Positions 53,593-61,547 of a DNA stretch of 61,547 nucleotides are shown here, in pieces. Made by a program: the position numbers and the translations under genes. Source of the DNA: an uncultured Actinomycetes bacterium (GTDB taxonomy: Bacteria > Actinomycetota > Coriobacteriia > Coriobacteriales > Atopobiaceae); NCBI GenBank assembly GCA_900314645.1, contig OMWB01000015.1, positions 1-61,547 of the forward strand, given 5' to 3'. Positions within the stretch are counted from its first letter, which is position 1. Every line of letters begins with the position of its first letter. Below the pieces are notes generated by a model that did not search any database, was not told the origin of the DNA, and worked only from the letters and a program-made list of their open reading frames with translations.

Positions 53593-53634
53593 GCTCATGT
53601 TGACGAAAAGGGGCCCTCCCGGGTCAACATCAGC
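53593..53634. repeat. Single TGTTGAC-family 42-bp unit
   Basis: GCTCATGTTGAC, an 18-base core and GTCAACATCAGC. A solitary unit between the divergent small beta-repeat gene and the PTS gene. Confidence 0.8.
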
Positions 53635-53695
53635 AGGGACGAAGCAAACGCTCACCCCTGAACGCTGCAAGGATTTAGTAAACTCAACGCCTCGC

Positions 53696-53725
53696 TTGCG
53701 ACCGCTTTTGCCACTGCCGTACAAT
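53696..53725 (+). promoter_or_regulatory. Promoter of the PTS IIA gene
   Basis: TTGCGA (53696-53701) and TACAAT (53720-53725) are 18 bases apart, 38 bases before the start. This is among the best -35/-10 pairs in the window. Confidence 0.6.
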
Positions 53726-53763
53726 CAAATCAACGAGTTACTCATCAGGGAGGAGTGGTAAAC

Positions 53764-54279
53764 ATGGGATTCTTCGACAAGCTGTTTGGCACCAAGAAGG
53801 TGGAGAAGCCTGAGGCCATCGCGGTGACCACCGAGAAGGGCGCCGTCTACGCGCCGGCGGCCGGCAAGGTCGAGCCGATGAGCTCTCTGCCCGACCCGGT
53901 CTTTTCCTCTGGTGCCATGGGTCCCTGCCTGGGCGTTTGGCCTGCTGACGGCAACGTGTACGCGCCGGTCTCCGGCACCGTCACCGCCGCCATGCCGCAC
54001 GCCTTCGGCTTCCTGGGCGACGATGGCGTTGAGGTCCTCATTCACGTGGGCGTGGACACCGTCGAGATGAAGGGCGACGGCTTCACGGTGCACGTGAAGC
54101 AGGGCGAGCACGTCACCGCGGGTACGCCGCTGCTCACCTTTGACAAGAAGAAGGTTGCCAACGCCGGTCATCCCGACGTGGTCATGACCATCGTCACCAA
54201 CGCCGATGACCTTGCTTCCGTCGAGGCCGTGGGCGCGGGCGATGTCACCGTGGGCGACAAGCTCTTCCAGACCGCCTAA
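53764..54279 (+). CDS. PTS glucose-type IIA component (IIA-Glc/Crr-like)
   Basis: Phosphocarrier of sugar uptake or a regulator of carbon use. The 171-residue stand-alone protein has an amphipathic N-terminus (MGFFDKLFGTKK), then APAAGKVEPMSSLPDPVFSS, GVWPADGNVYAPVSGTV and the active-site histidine in EVLIHVGVDTVEM. ATG at 53764 follows GGGAGGAG. No IIB or IIC partner is nearby, so it probably serves several permeases. Confidence 0.9.
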   Translation: MGFFDKLFGTKKVEKPEAIAVTTEKGAVYAPAAGKVEPMSSLPDPVFSSGAMGPCLGVWPADGNVYAPVSGTVTAAMPHAFGFLGDDGVEVLIHVGVDTVEMKGDGFTVHVKQGEHVTAGTPLLTFDKKKVANAGHPDVVMTIVTNADDLASVEAVGAGDVTVGDKLFQTA

Positions 54280-54299
54280 CCATCAGCACCTACACAAGT

Positions 54300-54345
54300 G
54301 GGACAGGCACCGTGGTTCTGAAATCCGAACCACGGCGCCTGTCCC
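54300..54345. repeat. GGGACAGGCACCGTGGTTC palindrome, copy 1
   Basis: Arms 54300-54320 and 54325-54345 pair over 21 positions with two imperfect pairs. The same sequence recurs, fully paired, at 55061-55124, on the other side of the YigZ gene. Probably a terminator of the PTS gene. Confidence 0.7.
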
Positions 54346-54396
54346 CTTTGTATGGATGGTATGCTGGTCGTGCGAGAGCGCGAGAGGGGAGCGACC

Positions 54397-55035
54397 ATGG
54401 CGACGGGATACGTCACGCTGGCAGGCGGCGTGGAGGCGAGCGGCGAGTTTGTGGACCGCCGGAGCCGCTTCATCGCGCAGCTCCGCCACGTGGAGAGCGA
54501 GGCCGAGGCCAACGCGTTCATCGACGAGGTGCGCGCCCGCCATCACGACGCGCGGCACAACGTTCCCGCGTGGATCCTCGCCGACGGTCGCGAGCGCTGC
54601 TCAGACGATGGCGAGCCCCAGCGCACGGCCGGCATGCCCACGCTCGAGGTGCTCCGCGGCGCTGGCCTGGCCAACGTCTGCTGCGTGGTGACGCGCTACT
54701 TTGGCGGCACGCTGCTGGGCCCGGGAGGCTTGGTGCGCGCGTACGAGGCCGCCACGCGTGAGGCCGTCACCGCCGCCGAGGCCGCGGGCCAGTTTGTCAC
54801 CATGACCTTGGTGACGCGCGTGACCTGCGTCATCCCGTACTCCGCCTACGGCCGCGTGGAGCGGCTCATCGCCGACTGCGGCGGCAAGGTGAAGGACTCC
54901 GTGTTCGCCGAGGACGTGCAGCTGACCTGCGCCTTCTTGTCCGGCACGGAGGAGCGCTTCACCGCGGCCATGCGCGAGCTCGCCAACGGCGAAGAGCTCT
55001 GCCTCGTGTCCGAGCCCACCTTCGCCGAGTTCTGA
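54397..55035 (+). CDS. YigZ/IMPACT-family protein
   Basis: The 212-residue protein has the UPF0029 N-terminal domain (DRRSRFIAQLRHV, HNVPAWIL, DDGEPQRTAGMP and VTRYFGGTLLGPGGLVRAY) and a C-terminal ferredoxin-like domain (DUF1949). Homologues include yeast Yih1/mammalian IMPACT, regulators of Gcn2; the bacterial role is unknown. ATG at 54397 is set by GAGGGGAG. The gene is bracketed by two copies of one palindrome. Confidence 0.88.
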   Translation: MATGYVTLAGGVEASGEFVDRRSRFIAQLRHVESEAEANAFIDEVRARHHDARHNVPAWILADGRERCSDDGEPQRTAGMPTLEVLRGAGLANVCCVVTRYFGGTLLGPGGLVRAYEAATREAVTAAEAAGQFVTMTLVTRVTCVIPYSAYGRVERLIADCGGKVKDSVFAEDVQLTCAFLSGTEERFTAAMRELANGEELCLVSEPTFAEF

Positions 55036-55060
55036 TTCGCGTCCCATCCAAGCCGCCACC

Positions 55061-55124
55061 CATACAAACGGGACAGGCACCGTGGTTCGGATTTCCGAAC
55101 CACGGTGCCTGTCCCGTTTGTATG
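55061..55124. repeat. GGGACAGGCACCGTGGTTC palindrome, copy 2
   Basis: Arms 55061-55090 and 55095-55124 form a perfect 30-bp stem (31 with the next A-T pair). It lies between the convergent YigZ and aminopeptidase C genes, suiting a bidirectional terminator. Confidence 0.8.
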
Positions 55125-55133
55125 CGCAGAAGT

Positions 55134-56486
55134 CTAGTCAGCGAGCGAGCCCATCGGGTCCCACGGCTCGAGCACCGTGGGCTCCTCGGTGTCGTACACC
55201 GCGCGCTCCTCGTCCGTCAGGTACTTCTTGTCAACAACCACCTGGTAGACGTACTCGTCAAACCACTCGTCGGCCAGCGTGTTGAAGCCGTCCCGCGCGT
55301 GGTCCTTGCCCCAGCTGTTCTCGACCTTCCACAGCTCGGGCTTGCCGTCGGCGTCAAACCTGACGCCCTCAAGCACCATGGCGTGCGTCATCATCGACTC
55401 GCCGTAATCCAGGCGGTCGGCCTTGTTCAGGCAGGTCTCCACGGGGAAGCCAAACAGCGTGTCGATGTCGAGCGCCGCGCGGTCCATGATGCCTTCCTCG
55501 CGCACGTAGCTCTGGTCAACGTCGCAGCCAAACCACACGGGCAGCTCATCGCGGAGCTGCGCGATGGCAACCTCCTTCAGGCGCTGCGGCGCAAGGTTGA
55601 GGTAGCGCACGCCGCCAGCCTCCACCACGTTGCCCAGGCGCGACACGGTGTAGGTGTGGCCAAAGGGCTTGTCGGCCGTCGGCGCGCTGATGAGGCTGAT
55701 GTAGTCATCAAGCTCCATGCCCACGGCCTCGGCAAAGAACTCCTGTGGCGTGAAGGTGCCCGACAGCACCACCTTGTCGTCCTTGTCGCGCAGACGCACG
55801 TCAAATGACACCGGCGGCTCGCCCAGGCAGGTGACCAGTAGGTGGTACACCTCGTCCATCATGTGCTTCTTCATGGCCACCATGAGGTCGCTCCTGACGC
55901 CGGCCTCAGCGCTGTCGCGCAGCAGCTTGGCACAGCTGCGCAGGTAGCGAGTGAGATACTTGTCCATCTCGCGCGTGTTGGACGAGCACGCGGTCTCGGG
56001 CATGGCCTCCTTGGGCACCGCGCCGTACTTCTTGGTGAGGGCACGGAACATGTCCCACTGGCCGCCGTCGCTGATTGGGTCGGACAGCAGGTACGCCATC
56101 AGGCGGCCGTTCAGCGGCTCGTCCAGCGTGTCGAGGATGTTCTCCAGGAACCAGTTGCTCTTCTCCAGCTTGTCAAAGAAGAGGGGGTAGGCCTCGCTGA
56201 ACTCGAAGCTCTTGAGGTTGTACTTCTTCATGGTGCGGTAGCGGTACGTGTTCAGGCTCGCAAACATCCAGCAGCGACCAGAGCGCTTCTGGTCGGTGCG
56301 CTCTCCCGTGCTGACCTCAAGATCCCAGCTCATCCCGTTCGCGGCGATGCCCTCGGGCGTGCGCGCGGCCGCTCGGATGCCCACGGAGCTGACGGCGTTC
56401 TTGGCAATGATGTTGGCGCGATCGGTGTGGAACGTGGCCTGGAATACCGCGAGGTCGTCTGGCGTTACGCACGTGTTCTTGTCCAT
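55134..56486 (-). CDS. pepC: Aminopeptidase C (C1B, bleomycin hydrolase family)
   Basis: Cytoplasmic cysteine aminopeptidase. The 450-residue protein has the active-site Cys in SGRCWMFASLN, the His in MTHAMVLEGV and the Asn in WKVENSWGKDH. Homohexamer with an inner active site in known members. ATG at 56486 has AGGAGA; upstream in-frame codons run into the promoter region. Divergent from cca. Confidence 0.93.
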   Translation of the reverse strand: MDKNTCVTPDDLAVFQATFHTDRANIIAKNAVSSVGIRAAARTPEGIAANGMSWDLEVSTGERTDQKRSGRCWMFASLNTYRYRTMKKYNLKSFEFSEAYPLFFDKLEKSNWFLENILDTLDEPLNGRLMAYLLSDPISDGGQWDMFRALTKKYGAVPKEAMPETACSSNTREMDKYLTRYLRSCAKLLRDSAEAGVRSDLMVAMKKHMMDEVYHLLVTCLGEPPVSFDVRLRDKDDKVVLSGTFTPQEFFAEAVGMELDDYISLISAPTADKPFGHTYTVSRLGNVVEAGGVRYLNLAPQRLKEVAIAQLRDELPVWFGCDVDQSYVREEGIMDRAALDIDTLFGFPVETCLNKADRLDYGESMMTHAMVLEGVRFDADGKPELWKVENSWGKDHARDGFNTLADEWFDEYVYQVVVDKKYLTDEERAVYDTEEPTVLEPWDPMGSLAD

Positions 56487-56561
56487 GGGATCTCCTGTTG
56501 CAGTCGGAAAACTTTCTATGCCCTGAGAGCATAGCACGACGGCGCGCCCGTACAGGTCGGC

Positions 56562-56567
56562 TATACT
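56562..56567 (+). promoter_or_regulatory. Candidate -10 box (TATACT) for cca
   Basis: TATACT within GGCTATACT, 40 bases before cca. On the opposite strand TATGCT near 56528-56533 could serve pepC. Confidence 0.5.
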
Positions 56568-56606
56568 CAATGGCAATGTCGACAACATGAGGAGAGGTGG
56601 CCAGCC

Positions 56607-57965
56607 GTGTCATTTGCCTCCTACGGTCTAGCGTATGACGTTCCTGCCCATGGGTTGCGCGTGCTTGAGGCGCTGGAGGATGCCGGGTTTGAGGCCTGGG
56701 TGGTTGGCGGCTGGGTGCGCGACGCCCTGCGCGGCGCACCTTCCCACGACGTCGATATCACCACGTCGGCCCACTGGCAGCAGACCCGCTCGACGCTGCG
56801 CAAGCTGGGCATCACGGTGCACGAGACGGGCACGGCCCACGGCACCGTCACCGCCGTGGTGGACGGCGAGCCCGTGGAGGTGACCACCTTCCGCGAGGAA
56901 AGCACCTACACCGACCACCGCCATCCCGACAGCGTGCGCTTTATCACCGACATCACCGAGGACCTCGAGCGGCGTGACTTCACCGTCAACGCCATGGCGT
57001 ATCACCCCGAGCGCGGCCTGCTTGACCCGTTCGGCGGGCGAGATGACCTTGCCGCGGGCGTCATCCGCGCGGTGGGCAACCCGCGTCGCCGCTTTGCCGA
57101 GGACGCGCTGCGCGTGCTCCGCGCCGTGCGCTTTGCCGCGCGCCTGGGCTTCAGCATCGAGCCCGCCACGCACGAGGCGCTGATCGCCGCCGCGCCTGAC
57201 CTGGCCAACATCGCACAGGAGCGCATCGGCCAAGAGATGAACGGCATCGTGCAGACGGGCAAGGTTGCCTGGGCCATGATGAACGAGCCCGAGGTCATGT
57301 GTGCCGCCATCCCCGAGCTGTCCGCCATGGTGGGCTTCAACCAGCTGAGCTCCTGGCATGCCTACGACGTGTACGAGCACACCGCGCGCGTGTGCCGCGC
57401 CGTAGAGGAGTTTACGGCGGGCGTCGCCGCGCCGGAGCTCCGCTGGGCAGCGTTTCTGCACGACGTGGCCAAGCCGGCCACGTTCACGGTTGACGCGCAG
57501 GGCCGCGGCCACTTCTACGGGCACCCCAAGGTGGGCGCCAAGATGGCCGAGATGATCATGCGCCGCCTGGCCTTCCCCAAGCAGTTCGTGGCGCGCACCT
57601 GCACGCTCATCCGTTACCACGACCATCGCATGTACCCAAACAGCCGCTCCGTGCGCCGCACGCTCGTCAAGCTGGAGCGTGCCTGCCCGGGCGACGCCCG
57701 CGCGCTCATCTACCAGCTGATCGACATCAAGCGCTGCGATGCGGTGGCCAAGGTGCCTAAGGCCGCCCACTACGCGGTTGAGCTCGACGTCATTACCGAG
57801 GCTGTCCGCGCCGAGATCCTCAAGAAGCCGCCGCTGCGTACGAGCGAGCTCGCCATCGGCGGCTGGGACGTGATTGACAGCCTGTGCATTCCGCCCGGAC
57901 CGGTGGTGGGCCGCGCGATGTCAACAAGCGCAACTCGGGTCGTACCTACGTTGCAAGTAAGTTAA
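56607..57965 (+). CDS. cca: CCA tRNA nucleotidyltransferase, C-terminus shortened or replaced
   Basis: Adds or repairs the CCA end of tRNA. The 452-residue class-II enzyme has VVGGWVRDALRG, DVDITTSAH, TTFREESTYTDHRHPD, RRDFTVNAMAYHP and RRRFAEDALRVLRAVRFAARL, then an HD domain (FLHDVAKPAT). GTG start after GAGGAGAGG. The end normally continues past GP.VG for 30 or so residues; here GPVVGRAM is followed by 14 unrelated residues, starting at a GTCAACAAGCGC sequence that is close to a repeat end (57920-57931). Confidence 0.92.
   Translation: MSFASYGLAYDVPAHGLRVLEALEDAGFEAWVVGGWVRDALRGAPSHDVDITTSAHWQQTRSTLRKLGITVHETGTAHGTVTAVVDGEPVEVTTFREESTYTDHRHPDSVRFITDITEDLERRDFTVNAMAYHPERGLLDPFGGRDDLAAGVIRAVGNPRRRFAEDALRVLRAVRFAARLGFSIEPATHEALIAAAPDLANIAQERIGQEMNGIVQTGKVAWAMMNEPEVMCAAIPELSAMVGFNQLSSWHAYDVYEHTARVCRAVEEFTAGVAAPELRWAAFLHDVAKPATFTVDAQGRGHFYGHPKVGAKMAEMIMRRLAFPKQFVARTCTLIRYHDHRMYPNSRSVRRTLVKLERACPGDARALIYQLIDIKRCDAVAKVPKAAHYAVELDVITEAVRAEILKKPPLRTSELAIGGWDVIDSLCIPPGPVVGRAMSTSATRVVPTLQVS
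57920..57931 (+). repeat. Partial TGTTGAC-family end inside the 3' end of cca
   Basis: GTCAACAAGCGC matches the repeat end GTCAACAATCGC at 11 of 12 positions and coincides with the point where the cca protein stops matching its family. No second end or 18-base core can be defined. Confidence 0.45.
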
Positions 57966-58059
57966 TCATCCCAGCGCGTAACCGAATGGCATACGTCCTG
58001 CTAAACAATGCTCCCCAGATGTACGCCGCCGTGCGCGGCACGACACAAGGGAGAAAGAC

Positions 58060-58863
58060 ATGCAACTCACCAGAAGGAATTTCCTGGCCGGCAGCCTGAG
58101 CATGGCCGCGCTCGCGCTCACCGCCTGCGGCGGTGGCTCCTCCAACGGCGGCTCCTCTGACGCCGCGCCGGAGGCCAAGGTCTACAAGATCGCCACCGAC
58201 ACCACCTTCGCCCCGTTCGAGTACGCAGAGGCCGACGGCACCTACGTGGGCATCGACGTCGAGCTTCTCGCCGCCATCGCCGCTGACCAGGGCTTCCAGT
58301 ACGAGCTCGAGCCGCTCGGCTTCGACGCGGCCCTGCAGGCCGTCCAGTCCGGCCAGTCCGACGGCGTCATCGCCGGTATGTCCATCACCGACGCCCGCCG
58401 CGAGATCTTCGACTTCTCCCAGCCCTACTATGACTCCACCGTGTGCGCCGCCGTCGCCGACGCCACCATCGCCTCCCTCGACGACCTCAACGGCAAGACC
58501 GTGGCCGTCAAGACTGGCACCATGAGCGAGGCCTGGGCCGAGTCCCTCAAGGACCAGTACGGCTTCACCACCGTCCAGTTCGACACCTCCGACATCATGT
58601 ACCAGGACGTCGTTGCCGGCAACACCGCCGCCTGCTTCGAGGACACCCCGGTCATGAGCTACGCAATCGCCACCGGCAACGTGGCCCTCACCATCATCGC
58701 CGAGGCCGCCTCTGACTCCGAGTTCGCCACCCCGTACGGCTTCGCCGTCAACAAGGGCGCCAACCCCGAGCTGCTGGCCGCCTTCGACGCCGGCCTGGCC
58801 AACATCAAGGCCAACGGCACGTACGACCAGATCGTGGGCACCTACGTCCAGTCGGTCGGTTAA
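58060..58863 (+). CDS. Amino-acid ABC transporter substrate-binding lipoprotein
   Basis: Captures a polar amino acid outside the cell for import. The 267-residue protein has a signal with RRNFLAG (Tat-like) and lipobox LTAC, Cys23 being lipidated, then a Ser/Gly linker and the SBP family 3 domain: TFAPFEYAEADGTYVGIDVE, SDGVIAGMSITDARREIFDF and AVKTGTMSEAWAE. Followed by its permease and ATPase. The exact ligand (Gln, Arg, Cys or similar) is not determined. Confidence 0.92.
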   Translation: MQLTRRNFLAGSLSMAALALTACGGGSSNGGSSDAAPEAKVYKIATDTTFAPFEYAEADGTYVGIDVELLAAIAADQGFQYELEPLGFDAALQAVQSGQSDGVIAGMSITDARREIFDFSQPYYDSTVCAAVADATIASLDDLNGKTVAVKTGTMSEAWAESLKDQYGFTTVQFDTSDIMYQDVVAGNTAACFEDTPVMSYAIATGNVALTIIAEAASDSEFATPYGFAVNKGANPELLAAFDAGLANIKANGTYDQIVGTYVQSVG

Positions 58864-58875
58864 CCTTCGCTAGGA

Positions 58876-58909
58876 CAGGGCGCCCCGCTGCACAAGCCGG
58901 GGCGCCCTG
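58876..58909 (+). terminator. Hairpin after the binding-protein gene
   Basis: A 12-bp perfect GC stem (58876-58887 with 58898-58909). No T tract. It may lower permease expression relative to the abundant binding protein, a common arrangement. Confidence 0.55.
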
Positions 58910-58914
58910 CTTCC

Positions 58915-58970
58915 GCGATTGGCGAGACGAAGTGGCTTTGGCAGCAAAGCCGCATCGTCTCGCCAATTGC
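58915..58970. repeat. Second long inverted repeat between binding protein and permease genes
   Basis: ATTGGCGAGACGA (58918-58930) pairs with 58955-58967 over 13 bp, and GGCTTTG/CAAAGCC (58934-58940 with 58945-58951) extends the stem inside. It differs from the three other palindrome families and could stabilise the upstream mRNA. Confidence 0.6.
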
Positions 58971-58993
58971 CGTACGTACAGAAAGGAGGCACC

Positions 58994-59650
58994 ATGAGCT
59001 TCTTTGACCTCTTGGCCGAGTCGCTGCCGCTGCTTTTGCAGGGACTGGTGCTCACGCTCGAGCTGGCGGGCCTCTCGCTTGCCATCGCCATGGTGCTTGG
59101 CGTGCTCGCCGCGCTGATGGGGCTCTCCAAGAACCCCGTCCTGCGCTTCATCAACAGCGCCTTTGTGGCCATCATCCGCTGCTCGCCGCTCTTGGTGCAG
59201 ACGTTCTTCATCTACTTCGGCGTCACGGGCGCGCTCGGCATCCGCATGAGCGCCTTCACGGCAGGCGTCATCGCGCTCTCGCTCAACGCGGGCGGCTACC
59301 TGTCCGAGATCTTCCGCGGCGGCATCCAGGCCGTGGACCGCGGCCAGACCGAGGCCGCGCGCTCGCTCGGCCTTTCCGCACGTCAGACCACGTGGCGCAT
59401 CATCCTGCCGCAGGCCATCCGCATCTGCCTGCCGTCGGTGGTCAACCAGTGGTGCATCACCATCAAGGACACCTCCATCATCTGCGTTATCGGCCTGGCC
59501 GAGCTCACCCGCATGGGCCAGCAGATCATCGCGCGCACGTACCGCTCGTTCGAGGTGTGGCTCATGGTCTTCGTCCTGTACTTTGTGGTGATCTACGCGA
59601 TCACCGTCATCTCGCGCATGGTGGAGAGGAAGGTGTCGCTCGATGGCTAA
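58994..59650 (+). CDS. Amino-acid ABC transporter permease
   Basis: The 218-residue HisM/GlnP-type permease has about five membrane segments and the EAA loop [20 protein letters not shown] that contacts the ATPase. AAAGGAGG precedes ATG at 58994. It overlaps the ATPase gene by eight bases. Confidence 0.93.
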   Translation: MSFFDLLAESLPLLLQGLVLTLELAGLSLAIAMVLGVLAALMGLSKNPVLRFINSAFVAIIRCSPLLVQTFFIYFGVTGALGIRMSAFTAGVIALSLNAGGYLSEIFRGGIQAVDRGQTEAARSLGLSARQTTWRIILPQAIRICLPSVVNQWCITIKDTSIICVIGLAELTRMGQQIIARTYRSFEVWLMVFVLYFVVIYAITVISRMVERKVSLDG

Positions 59651-60377
59651 GGTCGAGATCAGGAACCTGCACAAGCGCTTCGGCGACAACGAGGTGCTCA
59701 AGGGTATCGACTGCGATATCGAGACGGGCGAGGTCGTGTGCGTGATCGGCCCGTCGGGCTCCGGCAAGTCTACGTTTCTGCGCTGCATCAACTGCCTTGA
59801 ACAGCCAACGTCGGGCACGGTGCGCGTCGACGGCAACATCATGGACGCCGACGCACCCAACATCGACGAGCTGCGCGAGGACGTGGGGATGGTGTTCCAG
59901 CACTTCAACCTCTTCCCGCACCTGTCCGTCATCGAGAACGTGACCATCGCGCCCGTGCTCCGCAAGAAGATGGGCAAGGACGAGGCCAACCAGGTGGCGC
60001 GCCAGCTCTTGGAGCGCGTCGGCCTGGCCGACAAGGCCGACGCCATGCCCAACAGCCTCTCCGGCGGCCAGAAGCAGCGTGTGGCCATCGCCCGCGCGCT
60101 CGCCATGCGGCCGGGCCTCATGCTGTTTGACGAGCCCACGAGCGCCCTTGACCCCGAGATGGTGGGGGAGGTGCTCGACGTCATGCGCCAGCTGGCCAAC
60201 GAGGGCATGACCATGGTGGTGGTCACGCACGAGATGGGCTTCGCGCGCCAGGTTGCCGACCGCGTGCTGTTCGTTGACGGCGGCGTCATCGCCGAGGAGG
60301 GCACGCCGGACGAGGTCTTTGGCAGCCCCAAGAACGAGCGCACGCAGAACTTCCTGAAGATGGTCCTTGAGGCATAA
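59643..60377 (+). CDS. Amino-acid ABC transporter ATP-binding protein
   Basis: Energises the importer. The 244-residue protein has Walker [10 protein letters not shown], the Q-loop [14 protein letters not shown], signature [15 protein letters not shown], Walker [14 protein letters not shown] and the H-loop [11 protein letters not shown], all intact. The polar amino-acid (GlnQ/HisP) subgroup is indicated by FNLFPHLSV and EMGFAR. Confidence 0.95.
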   Translation: MAKVEIRNLHKRFGDNEVLKGIDCDIETGEVVCVIGPSGSGKSTFLRCINCLEQPTSGTVRVDGNIMDADAPNIDELREDVGMVFQHFNLFPHLSVIENVTIAPVLRKKMGKDEANQVARQLLERVGLADKADAMPNSLSGGQKQRVAIARALAMRPGLMLFDEPTSALDPEMVGEVLDVMRQLANEGMTMVVVTHEMGFARQVADRVLFVDGGVIAEEGTPDEVFGSPKNERTQNFLKMVLEA

Positions 60378-60468
60378 GTGCGGGACGTCAGCCGCGCAAA
60401 CTGATAAAGTTACCCATGTGGAAGCATGGTGCCGCGGACGCATGCGGCCTTGAGGAAGAGGAGACGCC

Positions 60469-61547
60469 ATGGCGCTGAAGGTTGACTACGTTGAGAACGG
60501 TGACTGGCTGGTCGTGAAGCCGTACGGAAAGCTCGACACCAACTCGTCCGAGGAGTTCCGTGAGGCCATGCGCGCTGCCATGGACCGCTCCGACCACGTT
60601 GAGCTGGACCTCGACGAGACCCTCTACATCTCGTCCTCCGGCATCCGCGTGATCATGGAGGCGGCCAAGCGCCTGCCCAAGCTGGGCTTCAAGATCACCC
60701 ACGCCGGTCCCGCCGTCATGGAGGTCTTCGACGTCACCGGCCTGGACGAGGTCATCTGGGTCGAGCCCGATTCAGTTGAGGGCGGTGCGAACATCAAGGC
60801 CCTCTTCTTCGACGTTGACGGCACGCTGCTCTCGCACAAGCAGGGCATCATTCCGCAGAGCACCATCGACGCCATCCACGCGGCACAGGCGCGCGGCGTC
60901 AAGGCCATCATCGCCACCGGCCGCGACATCGTCGAGCTGGACAAGCTGCCCATCCACGACGTGGACTTCGACGCGTACCTCACGCTCAACGGCAACATTT
61001 GCCTGGACTCCAACCGCAAGATGTTTGACGGCAACCCCATCGACCAGGGTGAGCTTGAGGTGCTGGTGAGCATCTTCCAGGCCGGCCGCATTCCGTTTGT
61101 GCTGATCGGCGAGGAAAAGCGCTACATCAACTACGTTGACGACGTGGTCATCAACACGCAGCTGCAGACGCACGGCACGATCCCCGATATCGGTGAGTAT
61201 CACGGCGAGGCCATCTACCAGTGCATGGCGTTCGTCGATTCTGCGATGCGCCAGCGCCTGGAGAAGCTGCTTGACCAGTGCACCATCACTAGCTGGAACG
61301 AGACGGGCATCGACATCATCGCCAAGACCGGTGGCAAGGACGCGGGCATCCAGAAGTTCCTTGACCGTGAGGGCATCACCAGGTCGCAGATCATGGCGTT
61401 TGGCGATGGCGAGAACGATAAGCCCATGCTGGAGTACGCGTCCATCGGCGTGGCCATGGGCAACGGCGTGGAGAAGCTGAAGGCGATTGCCGACTACGTG
61501 ACCACGTCCGTCGACGACGACGGCATCGCGAACGCTCTGAAGCACTT
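60469..61547 (+). CDS. STAS domain fused to a Cof-type HAD phosphatase (3' end outside window)
   Basis: Residues 1-103 form a STAS domain (anti-sigma antagonist type) with ISSSGIRVIM at the usual phospho-serine loop; the Asp normally before SSG is Ser55, and Ser56 is the likely phosphorylation site. From residue 109 a HAD hydrolase follows, with DVDGTLLSH (nucleophile Asp115), ATGRDI, a C2-type cap and AFGDGENDKPM. Both parts are in one frame without a stop. The role is unknown; the fusion suggests a phosphatase controlled by, or feeding into, a kinase-STAS switch. Truncated by the window edge. Confidence 0.85.
   Translation, partial: MALKVDYVENGDWLVVKPYGKLDTNSSEEFREAMRAAMDRSDHVELDLDETLYISSSGIRVIMEAAKRLPKLGFKITHAGPAVMEVFDVTGLDEVIWVEPDSVEGGANIKALFFDVDGTLLSHKQGIIPQSTIDAIHAAQARGVKAIIATGRDIVELDKLPIHDVDFDAYLTLNGNICLDSNRKMFDGNPIDQGELEVLVSIFQAGRIPFVLIGEEKRYINYVDDVVINTQLQTHGTIPDIGEYHGEAIYQCMAFVDSAMRQRLEKLLDQCTITSWNETGIDIIAKTGGKDAGIQKFLDREGITRSQIMAFGDGENDKPMLEYASIGVAMGNGVEKLKAIADYVTTSVDDDGIANALKH

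Overview
The window is GC-rich bacterial DNA. Its gene content and order point to an actinobacterium of class Coriobacteriia, probably near Olsenella/Atopobium (family Atopobiaceae). The clues are a division cluster with SepF and DivIVA but no FtsA, a Coriobacteria-style nuclease-like protein, many GTG starts, and abundant intergenic palindromes. This placement is inferred from family knowledge; no search was run.

Layout. 1-300: a fragment of a glycoside hydrolase on the minus strand, then a terminator. 303-5975: a rightward run with shikimate genes (aroK and a degenerate aroB-like gene), a proline peptidase, EF-P, Asp23, NusB, XseB and TlyA. 6088-12022: a CAAX-type protease, NAD kinase, RecN, a P-loop/CYTH fusion and a PfkB kinase. 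12187-17978: mostly poorly known small and membrane proteins, hemolysin III and a FemABX-like transferase. 18173-22787: CTP synthase, XerD, an orphan Nif11-type peptide precursor overlapping the end of xerD, an rlmN remnant and a nuclease-like gene that looks inserted.

22918-42566 is the dcw division and cell-wall cluster: mraZ, rsmH, ftsL-like, ftsI, murF, mraY, murD, ftsW, murG, murC, murB, ftsQ, ftsZ, pgeF, yggS, sepF, proC, yggT, divIVA. murE is missing from its usual place between ftsI and murF. Together these genes make lipid II, flip or polymerise it at the septum and position the Z ring. The cluster has a likely MraZ-controlled promoter at its head and internal break points before murC and ftsZ.

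42727-61547 holds a radical-SAM/DUF4130 DNA repair pair, RNase P RNA, a family 1 glycosidase, a two-receiver hybrid histidine kinase, a methyltransferase, a HAD phosphatase, a GNAT enzyme, a PTS IIA-Glc-like protein, a YigZ protein, aminopeptidase C, CCA-adding enzyme, a polar amino-acid ABC importer and a STAS-HAD fusion cut by the window end.

The most striking feature is a set of intergenic palindrome families. The main one consists of 42-bp units: two 12-base ends containing TGTTGAC / GTCAACA around a variable core that is exactly 18 bases long in all nine copies found. Units occur singly, in tandem, or as inverted pairs whose cores are complementary, giving hairpins of up to 53 bp. Some units reach into gene ends and supply stop codons. 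Two other families have GTGGGACA...TGTCCCAC ends or a GGTCCGACC centre.
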